Part shown: positions 21,460 to 29,887 of the stretch, piece after piece
Numbering within the stretch: position 1 is the first letter of the stretch
How the letters are laid out: each line of letters opens with the position of its first letter
DNA from: Microbacterium sp. 3J1
GTDB lineage: Bacteria; Actinomycetota; Actinomycetes; Actinomycetales; Microbacteriaceae
Length of the DNA stretch: 64,000 bases
Direction: 5' to 3'
NCBI RefSeq assembly: GCF_001049495.1
Contig: NZ_CDWI01000011.1
Coordinates: forward strand, 496,001 to 560,000
The notes under the pieces: model-generated
What the model was told of the DNA's origin: nothing
The model's input: only the letters and a program-made list of their open reading frames with translations
The model's database searches: none
Translations under genes and position numbers: made by a program

Positions 21460-22871
21460 GGAACCCGCCGTGTTCTCTCTCCGCGCTCGATCACTCGCTC
21501 GCGCTCGCCGACGCCCACGAGAGGAACGGCCTTGATCTTGAACGAGAGCACGACCAGCAGCATCCACCCCCACAGCATGATCGGCGTCGACTCCGTGAAG
21601 CCCTGCACGAGCAGGACGATCGTGAAGAGGCTCGGCAGCAGGGTGAGCGGCGAGTACGGGCGGGTGGAGTCCAGGTCCCAGCGAGGACGGTCGATCGCGA
21701 AGAACCACGACCGCCAGAGAAGGCTGAGGTACGCCAGACCGACCAGCAGGAGGCCGAGCACCCCGAGCTGCATCAGGACGTCGAGCCACATGTTGTGCGC
21801 GTGGAAGACGGTGATGCCGTGGTCCTCGATCCACCCGGCGAAGGCGGGGTCGAACGGCACCCACGGGCTCGAGAACCCGTTGCCGAAGAGCGGATGCTCC
21901 GCTGCGCGGTCGAGCACCTTCTCCCAGATCTTGTCGGAGCGGCCCGTGAGGTCGGAGCTGCGGCCGAGGAGGGCGAGGAGCGGCTTCTGCAGCAGCCACA
22001 CGGCGGCGGTGAGGACGACGGCCCCTCCGATGACGACGACGTACAGCCTGGTCCGCCCGCCGGGGGTGGTGGTGCGCCGCATGAGAAGTGCGACGACGAG
22101 CACGACTCCGGCGGCGGCGGCGCATGCGTAGGCGGTCGCGGAGCCGGCGCGGAGCAGGAAGAACGCGGCGAGGAGCCCCCACAGCGCGAGGGTGGTGCGC
22201 CAGCGGGCACGGGCTGCATAGAGCACGCCGAAGGTGATGATCGCGAAGAGGCTGATGATGGCGAGCAGATTCGAGTTGCCGACGATGCCCTGGATGCGGT
22301 CGCCGTCGAAGAGATTCCCGCGCACCCAGTACCAGTGCGGGTCGATCTCGCCCTCAGGGCGGTCGAAGAAGTTCGGCAGGATCGGGCCGTGCACCACCAG
22401 CGCGACCCAGAGTTCGAGAACGAGCGACAGCCCCAGGATCCACTTGAACGCCGACGCCAGCGCGCGGACGATCTCGTGCCAGGTGAGCACATGCACGATG
22501 AACAGCGCGTTGACGGTCACCGTCGCGAGCAGGACCCAGGTGATCAGGGTCGCCCCGCGCCACTGCGACCAGGCGACGGACACGAGCGCGAGGACCGTGT
22601 ATGCGATCGCCGCCCAGGGGAGTCGTCGCCAGGCGAAAGGCTGCGGCCTGTTCCGCGCCAGCAGAGGCACGCCGATGGCCACCGTGGCGAGAAGGAACAC
22701 CACGAGGGCGATCACCGCGCCGACCTCGCCCACGAGGTTGTAGACCGCTGAGTGCGCGAACGTCGTGAACAGCACGAGGATGATGTAGCCGCGCAGCAGG
22801 AGATGCCCCGTCGACTCGCGCTCGGGTGCGCTCGGCGGGGCCGCCACGGGATGCTTCGTGTACTGGGCCAT
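21456..22871 (-). CDS. O-antigen ligase/polymerase-like membrane protein (copy 1)
   Basis: The 471-residue integral membrane protein is the first of two tandem Wzy/WaaL-type proteins. It has GIVGNSNLLAIISLFAIITF near residue 200, the loop DKIWEKVLDRAAEHPLFGNG and the catalytic-region FHAHNMWLDVLMQLG, whose His is conserved in ligases. I chose ATG 22871 (MAQYTKHP): TAGCCT lies seven bases upstream, and the alternative GTG 22892 would precede the predicted transcript start. The C-terminus is basic and cytosolic. The stop overlaps the second copy. Confidence 0.85.
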   Translation of the reverse strand: MAQYTKHPVAAPPSAPERESTGHLLLRGYIILVLFTTFAHSAVYNLVGEVGAVIALVVFLLATVAIGVPLLARNRPQPFAWRRLPWAAIAYTVLALVSVAWSQWRGATLITWVLLATVTVNALFIVHVLTWHEIVRALASAFKWILGLSLVLELWVALVVHGPILPNFFDRPEGEIDPHWYWVRGNLFDGDRIQGIVGNSNLLAIISLFAIITFGVLYAARARWRTTLALWGLLAAFFLLRAGSATAYACAAAAGVVLVVALLMRRTTTPGGRTRLYVVVIGGAVVLTAAVWLLQKPLLALLGRSSDLTGRSDKIWEKVLDRAAEHPLFGNGFSSPWVPFDPAFAGWIEDHGITVFHAHNMWLDVLMQLGVLGLLLVGLAYLSLLWRSWFFAIDRPRWDLDSTRPYSPLTLLPSLFTIVLLVQGFTESTPIMLWGWMLLVVLSFKIKAVPLVGVGERERVIERGERTRRVP

Positions 22872-22878
22872 CGCGTTC

Positions 22879-22884
22879 AGGCTA
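22879..22884 (-). promoter_or_regulatory. Predicted -10 element for the tandem ligase operon
   Basis: On the minus strand TAGCCT is followed by seven bases and ATG 22871, and this selects that start over the upstream GTG. It lies about 55 bases from the oppositely oriented manA -10. Confidence 0.5.
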
Positions 22885-22938
22885 CCGCGCACGACCGGCG
22901 GCGCAGCTGAGGGCGCGTGTCGGGCGGACGGCTGCCTC

Positions 22939-22944
22939 TACGCT
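22939..22944 (+). promoter_or_regulatory. Predicted -10 element for manA
   Basis: TACGCT is followed by six bases and ATG 22951, consistent with a leaderless transcript. Confidence 0.5.
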
Positions 22945-22950
22945 GGTGGC

Positions 22951-24087
22951 ATGCTGCTCAGCCTCTCGAACGCGCCCCGTGACTACGCCTGGGGCTCGCT
23001 GACCCTGCTCGCCGATCTCGAGGGTCGCGGTCCGTCGACCGCACCCGAGGCGGAGGTCTGGTTCGGGGACCACCCCGGCGACCCCGCCGACGTCGAGGGC
23101 GGGGGCACGCTCGACGAGGTGACGGGCGGCTCGCTGCCCTACCTCCTCAAGCTGCTCGCGGCGGCGTCGCCGCTGTCGATCCAGGTCCATCCCACTCTCG
23201 AGCAGGCACGCGAGGGCTGGGCGAGAGAAGCCGGGCTCGACCCCGCCGATCCCGCCCGCAACTATCGCGACGACAACCACAAGCCTGAGCTGATCGTCGC
23301 GCTGAGCGATCGATTCGAGTCGCTCAGCGGTCTGCGTCCGGTGCCGGACACCCTGCGTCTCCTGCAGACGCTCGGCGAGGGCGAGGGTGTGGCAGCGCTC
23401 GCCGCCAGGCTGGGTGCCGCCGGCGATGCGCTGCGCGACACGATCGGGTGGCTTCTGTCCGGTGAGGCGCAGGCAGAGGTCGATCAGGTGATCGCATCCG
23501 TGCTCCGAGCGGCTCGCACGGACGTGGGGGAGTGGACGACGACGATCAGAGGCGTCGCCTCGATCGCCGAGGCGTACCCGGGCGACCCCGGCGTCGCAGT
23601 CGCCCTGCTGATGAATCATGTCGTGCTGCGTCGCGGCGAGGGGATCTTCCTGCGCGCCGGACTACTGCACGCGTACGTCTCCGGTCTCGGCGTCGAGATC
23701 ATGGCTGCGAGTGACAACGTGCTGCGGGGCGGACTCACGCCCAAGCGCATCGACGTGCCGGAGCTCCTGTCGATCCTCGACACCACCGCGGGGGAGGTTC
23801 CCGTGCTCCGCCCCGCCGATGACGGCGTGGTCACCACCTACCCGGTACCGGTCGTCGATTTCGCTCTGGGCCGCGTGACGCTCGGGAGCACCGACGTCGT
23901 GGTGCCTGTCGCCGGCCCGACGATGGTGCTCGCGACGGCGGGCGATGTGCGGGTGAGCGGAGCCGACGGCGAGGCGCGCCAGGTCCGTGTCGGTTCCGCC
24001 GTGTTCGCGTCGGCTGACGAGACCTCGCTGACGCTGAGCGGTGCCGGGGAGGCCTTCGTGGCCTCACCGGGCTCTGTTCGCGCGTGA
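22951..24087 (+). CDS. manA: Mannose-6-phosphate isomerase (type I)
   Basis: The 378-residue zinc enzyme interconverts fructose-6-phosphate and mannose-6-phosphate and so feeds GDP-mannose and wall or lipid mannosylation. Zinc ligands appear in SIQVHPTLEQA (Gln, His), DDNHKPELIVALS (Glu) and the later GIFLRAGLLHAYVSGLGVEI. The catalytic-region motif MAASDNVLRGGLTPKRID is intact. ATG 22951 is preferred over an upstream in-frame reading because the protein then begins MLLSLSNAPRDYAWGS, the family start, and because of the -10 hexamer. WhiB2 and a wall glycosyltransferase follow, as in other actinobacteria. Confidence 0.95.
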   Translation: MLLSLSNAPRDYAWGSLTLLADLEGRGPSTAPEAEVWFGDHPGDPADVEGGGTLDEVTGGSLPYLLKLLAAASPLSIQVHPTLEQAREGWAREAGLDPADPARNYRDDNHKPELIVALSDRFESLSGLRPVPDTLRLLQTLGEGEGVAALAARLGAAGDALRDTIGWLLSGEAQAEVDQVIASVLRAARTDVGEWTTTIRGVASIAEAYPGDPGVAVALLMNHVVLRRGEGIFLRAGLLHAYVSGLGVEIMAASDNVLRGGLTPKRIDVPELLSILDTTAGEVPVLRPADDGVVTTYPVPVVDFALGRVTLGSTDVVVPVAGPTMVLATAGDVRVSGADGEARQVRVGSAVFASADETSLTLSGAGEAFVASPGSVRA

Positions 24088-24088
24088 T

Positions 24089-24127
24089 CCGACCGGGTTC
24101 CGGGAACACGGAGCCCCGTCCGGTCGG
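24089..24127. terminator. Possible stem-loop terminator after manA
   Basis: An 8-bp inverted repeat, CCGACCGG at 24089-24096 and CCGGTCGG at 24120-24127, flanks a GC-rich loop that can itself pair partly. It begins within a few bases of the manA stop. There is no U-tract, so the call is tentative. Confidence 0.35.
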
Positions 24128-24204
24128 TCTCCGGGTCACGACGCGACACGCCGTGCAGAGTTCAAGAACCTTCAAGACTTGCTTGAGGGTTTACGATCTG
24201 CGAC

Positions 24205-24233
24205 TTGACCGAATCGAATGACACGGGTGTAAT
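24205..24233 (+). promoter_or_regulatory. Near-consensus sigma-70-type promoter for whiB2
   Basis: TTGACC at 24205-24210 and TGTAAT at 24228-24233 are separated by exactly 17 bases, the closest match to the housekeeping consensus that I noticed in the window. Transcription would begin near 24240 and give a leader of about 44 bases containing GGAG before ATG 24284. Confidence 0.7.
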
Positions 24234-24283
24234 TAGTGGTGCACGGCCCGCCGAGGGGGCGGAACAATGGGTTGGAGATCGAG

Positions 24284-24601
24284 ATGACGGGTTACCGTTC
24301 GGACGTACCGGAGAACTGGTTCGTCGATCCGATCAACCTCGGTGTCCCCGGGGTGCGGAAGATCGAGGCCGACGACGACAACGCCCTCGCCTGGCAGGCT
24401 GATGCGCTGTGCGCGCAGACCGACCCCGAGGCCTTCTTCCCCGAGAAGGGCGGGTCGACCCGCGACGCGAAGCGGATCTGCACCTCATGCGACGTGCGCG
24501 GCGAGTGCCTCGAGTACGCACTGAACAACGACGAGCGCTTCGGCATCTGGGGCGGTCTGTCCGAGCGCGAGCGTCGCAAGCTCAAGCGACAGGCCAGCTG
24601 A
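24284..24601 (+). CDS. whiB2: WhiB-family iron-sulfur regulator, WhiB2/WhmD type
   Basis: The 105-residue cytosolic protein binds a 4Fe-4S cluster through C43, C66, C69 and C75 (C-x22-C-x2-C-x5-C). FGIWGGLSERERRKLKRQ at the C-terminus is the turn plus basic tail that contacts sigma factor and DNA. QTDPEAFFPEKGGSTRDAK matches the WhiB2/WhmD subgroup, which is tied to septation and cell division. GGAG at 24275-24278 selects ATG 24284 over an earlier in-frame start. The manA-whiB2-glycosyltransferase order supports orthology. Confidence 0.93.
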   Translation: MTGYRSDVPENWFVDPINLGVPGVRKIEADDDNALAWQADALCAQTDPEAFFPEKGGSTRDAKRICTSCDVRGECLEYALNNDERFGIWGGLSERERRKLKRQAS

Positions 24602-24663
24602 CCCGCGACATCCGCTTGGGGGCCACGCCGCGGCCACTGCTCGGGCGTCCGGCATACCGCGCT

Positions 24664-24669
24664 TAGGCT
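24664..24669 (+). promoter_or_regulatory. Predicted -10 element for the large glycosyltransferase operon
   Basis: TAGGCT lies nine bases before ATG 24679 in the 77-base gap after whiB2. No Shine-Dalgarno sequence is present. Confidence 0.45.
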
Positions 24670-24678
24670 TGCCACGTC

Positions 24679-27600
24679 ATGCCAGCCCGAGTTCATGCCA
24701 TCATCGTGGCCCGCCCCGGTTCGTCCGCCCGCGCGCAGCTGCTCCGCACACTGGACGCCCTGCGATCCCAGACCGCTCCTCCCTCCGCCATCACTCTCGT
24801 GATGTGCGGCGACGCACGGACCGCTCGGGAGAGCGAGACCGTCGCGAGCATGGTCGAAGGAATCATCGAGGCGCGAGGCGGCACCTCGTACGCCGACGCC
24901 GTGGAGCTGGCCAGGCCCCGCGTCGCCGACGGCAGCGCGGTGTGGCTGCTGGCGCACGACACGGCTCCGCACCCCCGTGCTCTGGAGCGGCTCATCGGCA
25001 CACTGGAACGCTCACCGTCTGCGGCGATCGTCGCACCCAAGCTGGTACACACCGACAACGACCGCGAGATCGTCTCGCTCGGCGTCAGCATGACCACGCT
25101 CGGCCGCTCGGTCGAACTCGCCTCGGGCGAGCTCGACCAGGGACAGCACGACGGGCGGGACGACGCGCTGGGCGCGGACGTCCGGGGAATGCTCATCCGC
25201 GGCGAGGTCCGTGACGCACTGCGCGTCGACCCCGCGCTCGCCGGAGCGGACGAGGGACTCGATCTCGGCGTCCGCGCACGCCTCGGCGGTGGTCGAGTCG
25301 TCCTCGTCCCGTCCGCCCGGATCTCGGTATCGCCCGACGGGCCGGCAGCGCTGCCGACCGGCCGCGGTCGTCGTGCCTACGCCGTCAGGGTCGCCCAGCT
25401 GCACCGCCGGCTGGCCTACGCGCCGGCGTTCGCCGTGCCGCTGCACTGGCTGACTCTGCTCCCACTCGCTCTGTGGCGGTCGATCACGCACCTCATCGGC
25501 AAGCGCCCCGAGGAGGTCATCCCCGAATGGGCTGCCGCGCTGACGGCGATGGTGCGATTCGGAGCCATCGCGAGGTCTCGACAGCGCATCCGCGCCTTCC
25601 GCACGTCGAGCTGGTCCAGCATCGCGCCCCTGCGCGTGAGCAGGTACGACCTGCGGCGACGGCTGGACGACGGCCACGGCAGCGAGGGGCATGCGGTGAG
25701 CGAGCTCCGCTTCTTCTCGGGAGGCGGGGCCTGGGCGGTCCTGGCGGCACTGGTCGTCAGCGTGGCGACGTTCACGACGCTGCTCGCCTGGCCCGTGCTG
25801 GGCGGCGGCGCCCTGCTCCCGCTCCGCACGACGGTCGCGGCCCTCTGGGAGGACGCATTGTGGGGGCTGCGGGGTCTGGGAGTCGACGTCATCGGTCCGG
25901 CAGACCCGTTCGCCGCCGTGCTCGCGGTCCTCGGTTCCCTCTGGCCGGCCGGGCCGTCTTTCGCTCTCGTCCTGCTGTGGATCCTCGCACTCCCGCTCGC
26001 CGTGCTCGGCGGGTGGTTCGCGGCCACACGGGTGACCGATCGCGCCGGACTCCGCATCCTCGCGGGCATCGTCTGGGCCTTGGCGCCGACGTTCCTCACC
26101 GCCCTCATCGACGGCCGTCCCGCCGGAGTGCTCGCGCACCTGCTGCTGCCGTGGCTGTTCCACACCGCGGTCGTGGCGCATCGGTCCTGGGGCGCGGCGG
26201 GCGCGGCATCCATCCTCTTCGCGGGCGTCGTCGCCTGCGCACCCTCGCTGATCCCGGCTCTCGTCCTTCTCTGGGTCGTCGCGCTCGGCATCACGCTCGG
26301 CGGTGGGCGCTTCCGCGGTGCCGTACGTCTGCTCTGGGTCCTCGTTCCGGCCGCCGCACTGTTCGCGCCGCTCGTCGTCTGGCAGCTCCGTCACGGCAGT
26401 CTGATCGCGGTGCTCGCGGATCCCGGCCTCATCTGGGCGGGACCCCAGGCCTCGGCCGACGCAGCGGGGCGTCTCGCACTCGCGTCCGGTTTCCCGACCA
26501 CCGACTTCGCCGGCTGGGCGACCGTGGTCGGGGCAGAGCTCGCTCCCTGGGCGGGCGTCCTGCTCGCACCTCTCGCGCTCCTCGCGCTCCTGTCCGCCGT
26601 CGCCCCCCGGTGGCGAGCCGGGATCACGCTCCTCGTCGTCGCCCTCAGCGGCCTCGCCACCGCTTTTCTCGCGGTCGGGATCACCGTGTCGTTCGCGCAG
26701 GGCGTGCCGGTGCCGATCTGGCCGGGGGCGGGCCTCAGCCTCGCGTGGATCGGCATCACGGGCGCCGCTCTGGTTACGCTCGACACGGCCCTCACCATGC
26801 CGCGCATCCGGCTCGTCAGCGCCGCAGTCGCCGGGCTCGCCGTCTCGGTGTGCGCAGTCCCCGCCCTCGCCGCCTTCCACACCGATCGAACGGTCCTGCA
26901 GGACGGTCCCGCGTCGTCGCTTCCCGCCTATGTCGCCGCGCAGGCCGTCGACGATCGGCCGGTGGGCACGCTCGTGCTCACGCCGCAGGACGACGGCGGC
27001 CTGGCGGCAGAGGTCGCCTGGGGCGCGAGCGAGACTCTCAGCGCTCAGTCGACGATGCTCAGCACGGCGACCGAACCCCAGGGCACCGACATCACGACCC
27101 TCGCCGTCGACCTGCTCTCGGCCCGGGACTTCGACGGTGCCGCGGAACTCGGAGAGGTCGGAATCGGCTACGTGCTCCTTGCCGAGCTGTCGGACGACGG
27201 ATCCGACCGCGCGCGCACTCTGCACACGGCGGCCGTGACGTCGCTCGATCAGCGCCCCGGGTTCGTCCAGGCCGGATCGACCGATCGTGGCGTGCTGTAC
27301 CGGCTGGAGGCGGAGGCGCAACCGCGCGGCGCTCTGTCTGCGGGCCAGCACGCGACGGCGCGTCTGGTCGTCACGGTGCAGCTCGTGCTGATGATCGCGG
27401 CGCTGCTGCTGTCGATCCCCACGCGGGCATCCCGCAGAGCCGCCAGAGCGAAGTCACGCATCGTCGGGCGAGCCCCTGACGAGCCGCTCGTGCTTCCTCG
27501 GCACACGGAGGACCTGGAGGACGACCATCCTCACGCGGTTCCCGCAGGTGCCGCAGAGCTGGATGAGTCTTCCCCGGACCCGCTGCCCGAGGCCGAGCCC

Positions 27601-27726
27601 GAGCCGGAGCTCGACCCACAGCGCGACCCCGAGTTCGAGCCCGCATCGGGCGAGGTGTCCGCCTCGGACCTCGATGCGGACGGCGCCGACATGCGGCCCG
27701 CAGACACTTCGGAGGACAAGCGATGA
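24679..27726 (+). CDS. Giant GT2-like glycosyltransferase/multi-pass membrane protein with acidic tail
   Basis: The 1015-residue protein has three parts. Residues 1 to about 240 resemble a GT2 domain (VHAIIVARPGSSARAQLLRT, VWLLAHDTAPHPRALE), but the usual Asp-Asp metal site reads HDT, so catalysis is uncertain. Residues about 250-870 hold a dozen or more hydrophobic helices with a late extracytoplasmic region (about 740-860). Residues about 950-1015 form a highly acidic, proline-rich cytosolic tail. Similar proteins follow whiB2 in other actinobacteria and are presumed to act in envelope glycan assembly. The stop overlaps the DUF5719 start by four bases, so the two are coupled. Confidence 0.8.
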   Translation: MPARVHAIIVARPGSSARAQLLRTLDALRSQTAPPSAITLVMCGDARTARESETVASMVEGIIEARGGTSYADAVELARPRVADGSAVWLLAHDTAPHPRALERLIGTLERSPSAAIVAPKLVHTDNDREIVSLGVSMTTLGRSVELASGELDQGQHDGRDDALGADVRGMLIRGEVRDALRVDPALAGADEGLDLGVRARLGGGRVVLVPSARISVSPDGPAALPTGRGRRAYAVRVAQLHRRLAYAPAFAVPLHWLTLLPLALWRSITHLIGKRPEEVIPEWAAALTAMVRFGAIARSRQRIRAFRTSSWSSIAPLRVSRYDLRRRLDDGHGSEGHAVSELRFFSGGGAWAVLAALVVSVATFTTLLAWPVLGGGALLPLRTTVAALWEDALWGLRGLGVDVIGPADPFAAVLAVLGSLWPAGPSFALVLLWILALPLAVLGGWFAATRVTDRAGLRILAGIVWALAPTFLTALIDGRPAGVLAHLLLPWLFHTAVVAHRSWGAAGAASILFAGVVACAPSLIPALVLLWVVALGITLGGGRFRGAVRLLWVLVPAAALFAPLVVWQLRHGSLIAVLADPGLIWAGPQASADAAGRLALASGFPTTDFAGWATVVGAELAPWAGVLLAPLALLALLSAVAPRWRAGITLLVVALSGLATAFLAVGITVSFAQGVPVPIWPGAGLSLAWIGITGAALVTLDTALTMPRIRLVSAAVAGLAVSVCAVPALAAFHTDRTVLQDGPASSLPAYVAAQAVDDRPVGTLVLTPQDDGGLAAEVAWGASETLSAQSTMLSTATEPQGTDITTLAVDLLSARDFDGAAELGEVGIGYVLLAELSDDGSDRARTLHTAAVTSLDQRPGFVQAGSTDRGVLYRLEAEAQPRGALSAGQHATARLVVTVQLVLMIAALLLSIPTRASRRAARAKSRIVGRAPDEPLVLPRHTEDLEDDHPHAVPAGAAELDESSPDPLPEAEPEPELDPQRDPEFEPASGEVSASDLDADGADMRPADTSEDKR

Positions 27727-29105
27727 ACGGCACCCGAGCATTCCGCGTCGCTGCGACGAGCGCCCGCGTCCTCACCGGCGCCGTCGTCGCAGCCGCCTGC
27801 GTGGTCGGTGTGATCGTCGCCGTCGGGGCTCCCTGGCCCACGATCGCACATGAGCCGGCGCAGGCGGAGGTGACCCCTCTTCCCGGCGACACCGTACTGG
27901 TGTGCAACGGAGACCTCAGGGCGATCGGGCGCACGACGTCGCGGCCTCTCGAGATGGTCTCAGCCGCTTCTCCGCGCGTGACGGTCGACGGGACGAGCGG
28001 CGCCCCCGAGTCGACCCCTCTCGCCGTCGAAGACCTCGTCGACGGCGGTGATGTACAGCGCCTCACCGGCGTCGTCGAAGGACGCACGGCGCCCGAACTG
28101 GCAGCGACGGAATCGGTCTCCATCGCCGCTCCCGACCTGTTCGGATTCGCCTCCGCCCCGTGCCGTCCGGCGAGTACCGAGTCCTGGCTGGTCGGCGGCA
28201 CGGTCGCGACGGGGACCGAGGACCTCGTCGTACTCACGAACCCGGGAGCCGTGCCCTCCACGGTGACTCTCGAGGTCTTCGGATCCGTGCGGGGATCGAG
28301 ATCGGTGATCGTGCCCGCCGAGACGCAGCTCGCCCTTCCGCTCACGTCGATGGCCACGGGGGCCGGGATCCCCGTCGTCAAGGTGACGGCGACTGGTTCT
28401 CCCGTGCGGGCGGTGCTGCAGTCGTCGCTGACGCGCACCCTCGACCCTGCGGGCGTCGATCTGCAGGACGCCGTCGCCGCACCGCAGAAGCGACCGGTGA
28501 TCGCCGGTGTGCAGATGTTCGAGAGCGAGGGAGACAACGCCGAGATGACCGTCCTCCGGATGCTCGCGCCCGAGGCCGACACCCAGGCATCGGTCACCGT
28601 GCGTGAGGTGGGCGAGACGACTGCGGCCGACGAGTTCTCGGTGCCGCTCATCGCCGGCCAGCCTCAGGAGCTGTCGCTGTCTTCTCTGTCACCGGGCACC
28701 TACAGCGTGCACATCGATGCTGAGGCTCCCGTTCTCGCCGCGGTGAGGGTGCAGGACGGTGCGGGACCGCAGACGGACTTCACCTGGATCACCCCTGCCC
28801 CCGAGCTCGAAGAGCAGGTGCTGGTGGCCGTACCCGACGGGCCCGCCGCGGAGTTGATGATCGTCAACGACGGCGACGAGGAGGCGACCGTCCGCATCGA
28901 GACCGTCGACGGCGGCGAGCCGCAGGAGCTGACGGTCTCCGCACAGTCGTCCGCATCCGTCGAGGTGACGGACCGCACGGTCTACTCGGTGAGCGCATCG
29001 TCGCCGGTGCACGCGGCAGTGACGATGACCGCCGCGGGGGCGCTCGCGGCTTGGCCGGTCTGGCCGGCGGCCGGCGCGCAGCAGAGCATCACCGTCTACC
29101 CCTGA
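27723..29105 (+). CDS. DUF5719 family exported protein
   Basis: The 460-residue protein has a basic N-terminus and one hydrophobic helix (about residues 17-37), acting as signal or anchor, followed by a beta-rich extracytoplasmic region. It contains repeated Thr/Val-rich immunoglobulin-like strands (VVLTNPGAVPSTVTLEVFG; ELMIVNDGDEEATVRIETVD) that resemble each other and suggest internal duplication. It ends AGAQQSITVYP without a further membrane segment. ATGA coupling to the giant glycosyltransferase implies joint function at the cell surface. No biochemical role is known to me. Confidence 0.8.
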   Translation: MNGTRAFRVAATSARVLTGAVVAAACVVGVIVAVGAPWPTIAHEPAQAEVTPLPGDTVLVCNGDLRAIGRTTSRPLEMVSAASPRVTVDGTSGAPESTPLAVEDLVDGGDVQRLTGVVEGRTAPELAATESVSIAAPDLFGFASAPCRPASTESWLVGGTVATGTEDLVVLTNPGAVPSTVTLEVFGSVRGSRSVIVPAETQLALPLTSMATGAGIPVVKVTATGSPVRAVLQSSLTRTLDPAGVDLQDAVAAPQKRPVIAGVQMFESEGDNAEMTVLRMLAPEADTQASVTVREVGETTAADEFSVPLIAGQPQELSLSSLSPGTYSVHIDAEAPVLAAVRVQDGAGPQTDFTWITPAPELEEQVLVAVPDGPAAELMIVNDGDEEATVRIETVDGGEPQELTVSAQSSASVEVTDRTVYSVSASSPVHAAVTMTAAGALAAWPVWPAAGAQQSITVYP

Positions 29106-29127
29106 GTCAGGGGTGCGGCCGGCGCGG

Positions 29128-29553
29128 TCAGTGGTCGTGGCCGCCGAAGTCCCACGGCTCGCGGCCGACGTACTCCGCCGCTGCACGGAAGACCGCGCTC
29201 TCGATCGCCATCTTCCGGTGGGCGCCGTCGTCGTGACCAGGAGGCAGAAGGCGCTCGATCGGCAGGCGGAACAGGACGATGCGGCGGTTCTCCCGGTCGA
29301 GATACCAGCGCGGCACCTCCACCGAGGCGTCGAACGCGGGCATCGCGCCGATCTCGAACCGCACGTCCTCCAGCTCGGGCCAGGTCCCTCGCAGGAACTC
29401 CACCGCGGTGCCGACGGTCAGATCGAATCGGTCGATCCTCCCGTCGAGCGGAGCGAGAGGAGGCCGCACGACCTCGCTGCGGCCCAGGCGTCCGTGCCGA
29501 CCGTGGCGAGCCCCGCGACGGGGCGCGGCGGAGGCACGGGAGCGACGAGGCAT
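29128..29553 (-). CDS. Metallopeptidase-family protein lacking HExxH
   Basis: The 141-residue protein starts with a very basic stretch (MPRRSRASAAPRRGARHGRH) and then a compact alpha/beta domain (DVRFEIGAMPAFDA; RRIVLFRLPIERLL). By position beside DUF3499 and whiB2 it corresponds to the conserved actinobacterial metallopeptidase-like protein (Rv3259 type). Where a zincin would have HExxH, this sequence reads MAIESAVFRAAAEYVG, so the metal site appears lost. It is convergent with DUF5719 and divergent from DUF3499. The family call rests mostly on context. Confidence 0.65.
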   Translation of the reverse strand: MPRRSRASAAPRRGARHGRHGRLGRSEVVRPPLAPLDGRIDRFDLTVGTAVEFLRGTWPELEDVRFEIGAMPAFDASVEVPRWYLDRENRRIVLFRLPIERLLPPGHDDGAHRKMAIESAVFRAAAEYVGREPWDFGGHDH

Positions 29554-29619
29554 AGCGAAAGTCTACGACGTGGGTCGCCGCGAGCGGCGCGGCCTCCGGC
29601 ACATCCGCCGCGGCGGTCG

Positions 29620-29625
29620 TAGCCT
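29620..29625 (+). promoter_or_regulatory. Predicted -10 element for the DUF3499 gene
   Basis: TAGCCT is followed by seven bases and ATG 29633. The intervening GGCGGAG could also act as a weak ribosome-binding site. Confidence 0.45.
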
Positions 29626-29632
29626 GGCGGAG

Positions 29633-29839
29633 ATGGACGGAAGACTCTGCTCGAAGGTCGGCTGCGCGCGAGAAGCGGTGGCGACGCTCACCTACGACTA
29701 CGGCGACCAGATGGCGGCCCTCGGCCCGCTCGGCATCGCCCACCACCCCAACGCCCACGACCTGTGCTCTCCGCACGCTGATCGGCTGTCGGTTCCCGCA
29801 GGCTGGCTCGTCGTGCGGCACGAGGCGCTGCGCGCCTGA
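29633..29839 (+). CDS. DUF3499 small zinc-ribbon-like protein
   Basis: The 68-residue protein starts MDGRLCSKVGCAREAVATLT, with C6 and C10. Later AHDLCSPHADRL gives C45 and H48, a spacing that could form a small metal-binding ribbon. This is the DUF3499 signature, found in nearly all actinobacteria next to the metallopeptidase-like gene. The start at ATG 29633 is set by the conserved N-terminus; longer readings would cross the divergent neighbour. The function is unknown. Confidence 0.85.
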   Translation: MDGRLCSKVGCAREAVATLTYDYGDQMAALGPLGIAHHPNAHDLCSPHADRLSVPAGWLVVRHEALRA

Positions 29840-29887
29840 CGTCGGACTCCCGGTCACGCCCCGCACGAGGCTGACGGTGTCGCGTCG

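Noticed and set aside
25012..27351. A 779-codon frame antisense to the giant glycosyltransferase
   Set aside because: It has no start signal and no recognisable domain, and it is rich in Arg, Glu, Asp and Gly as expected for the reverse strand of membrane-protein codons in GC-rich DNA.
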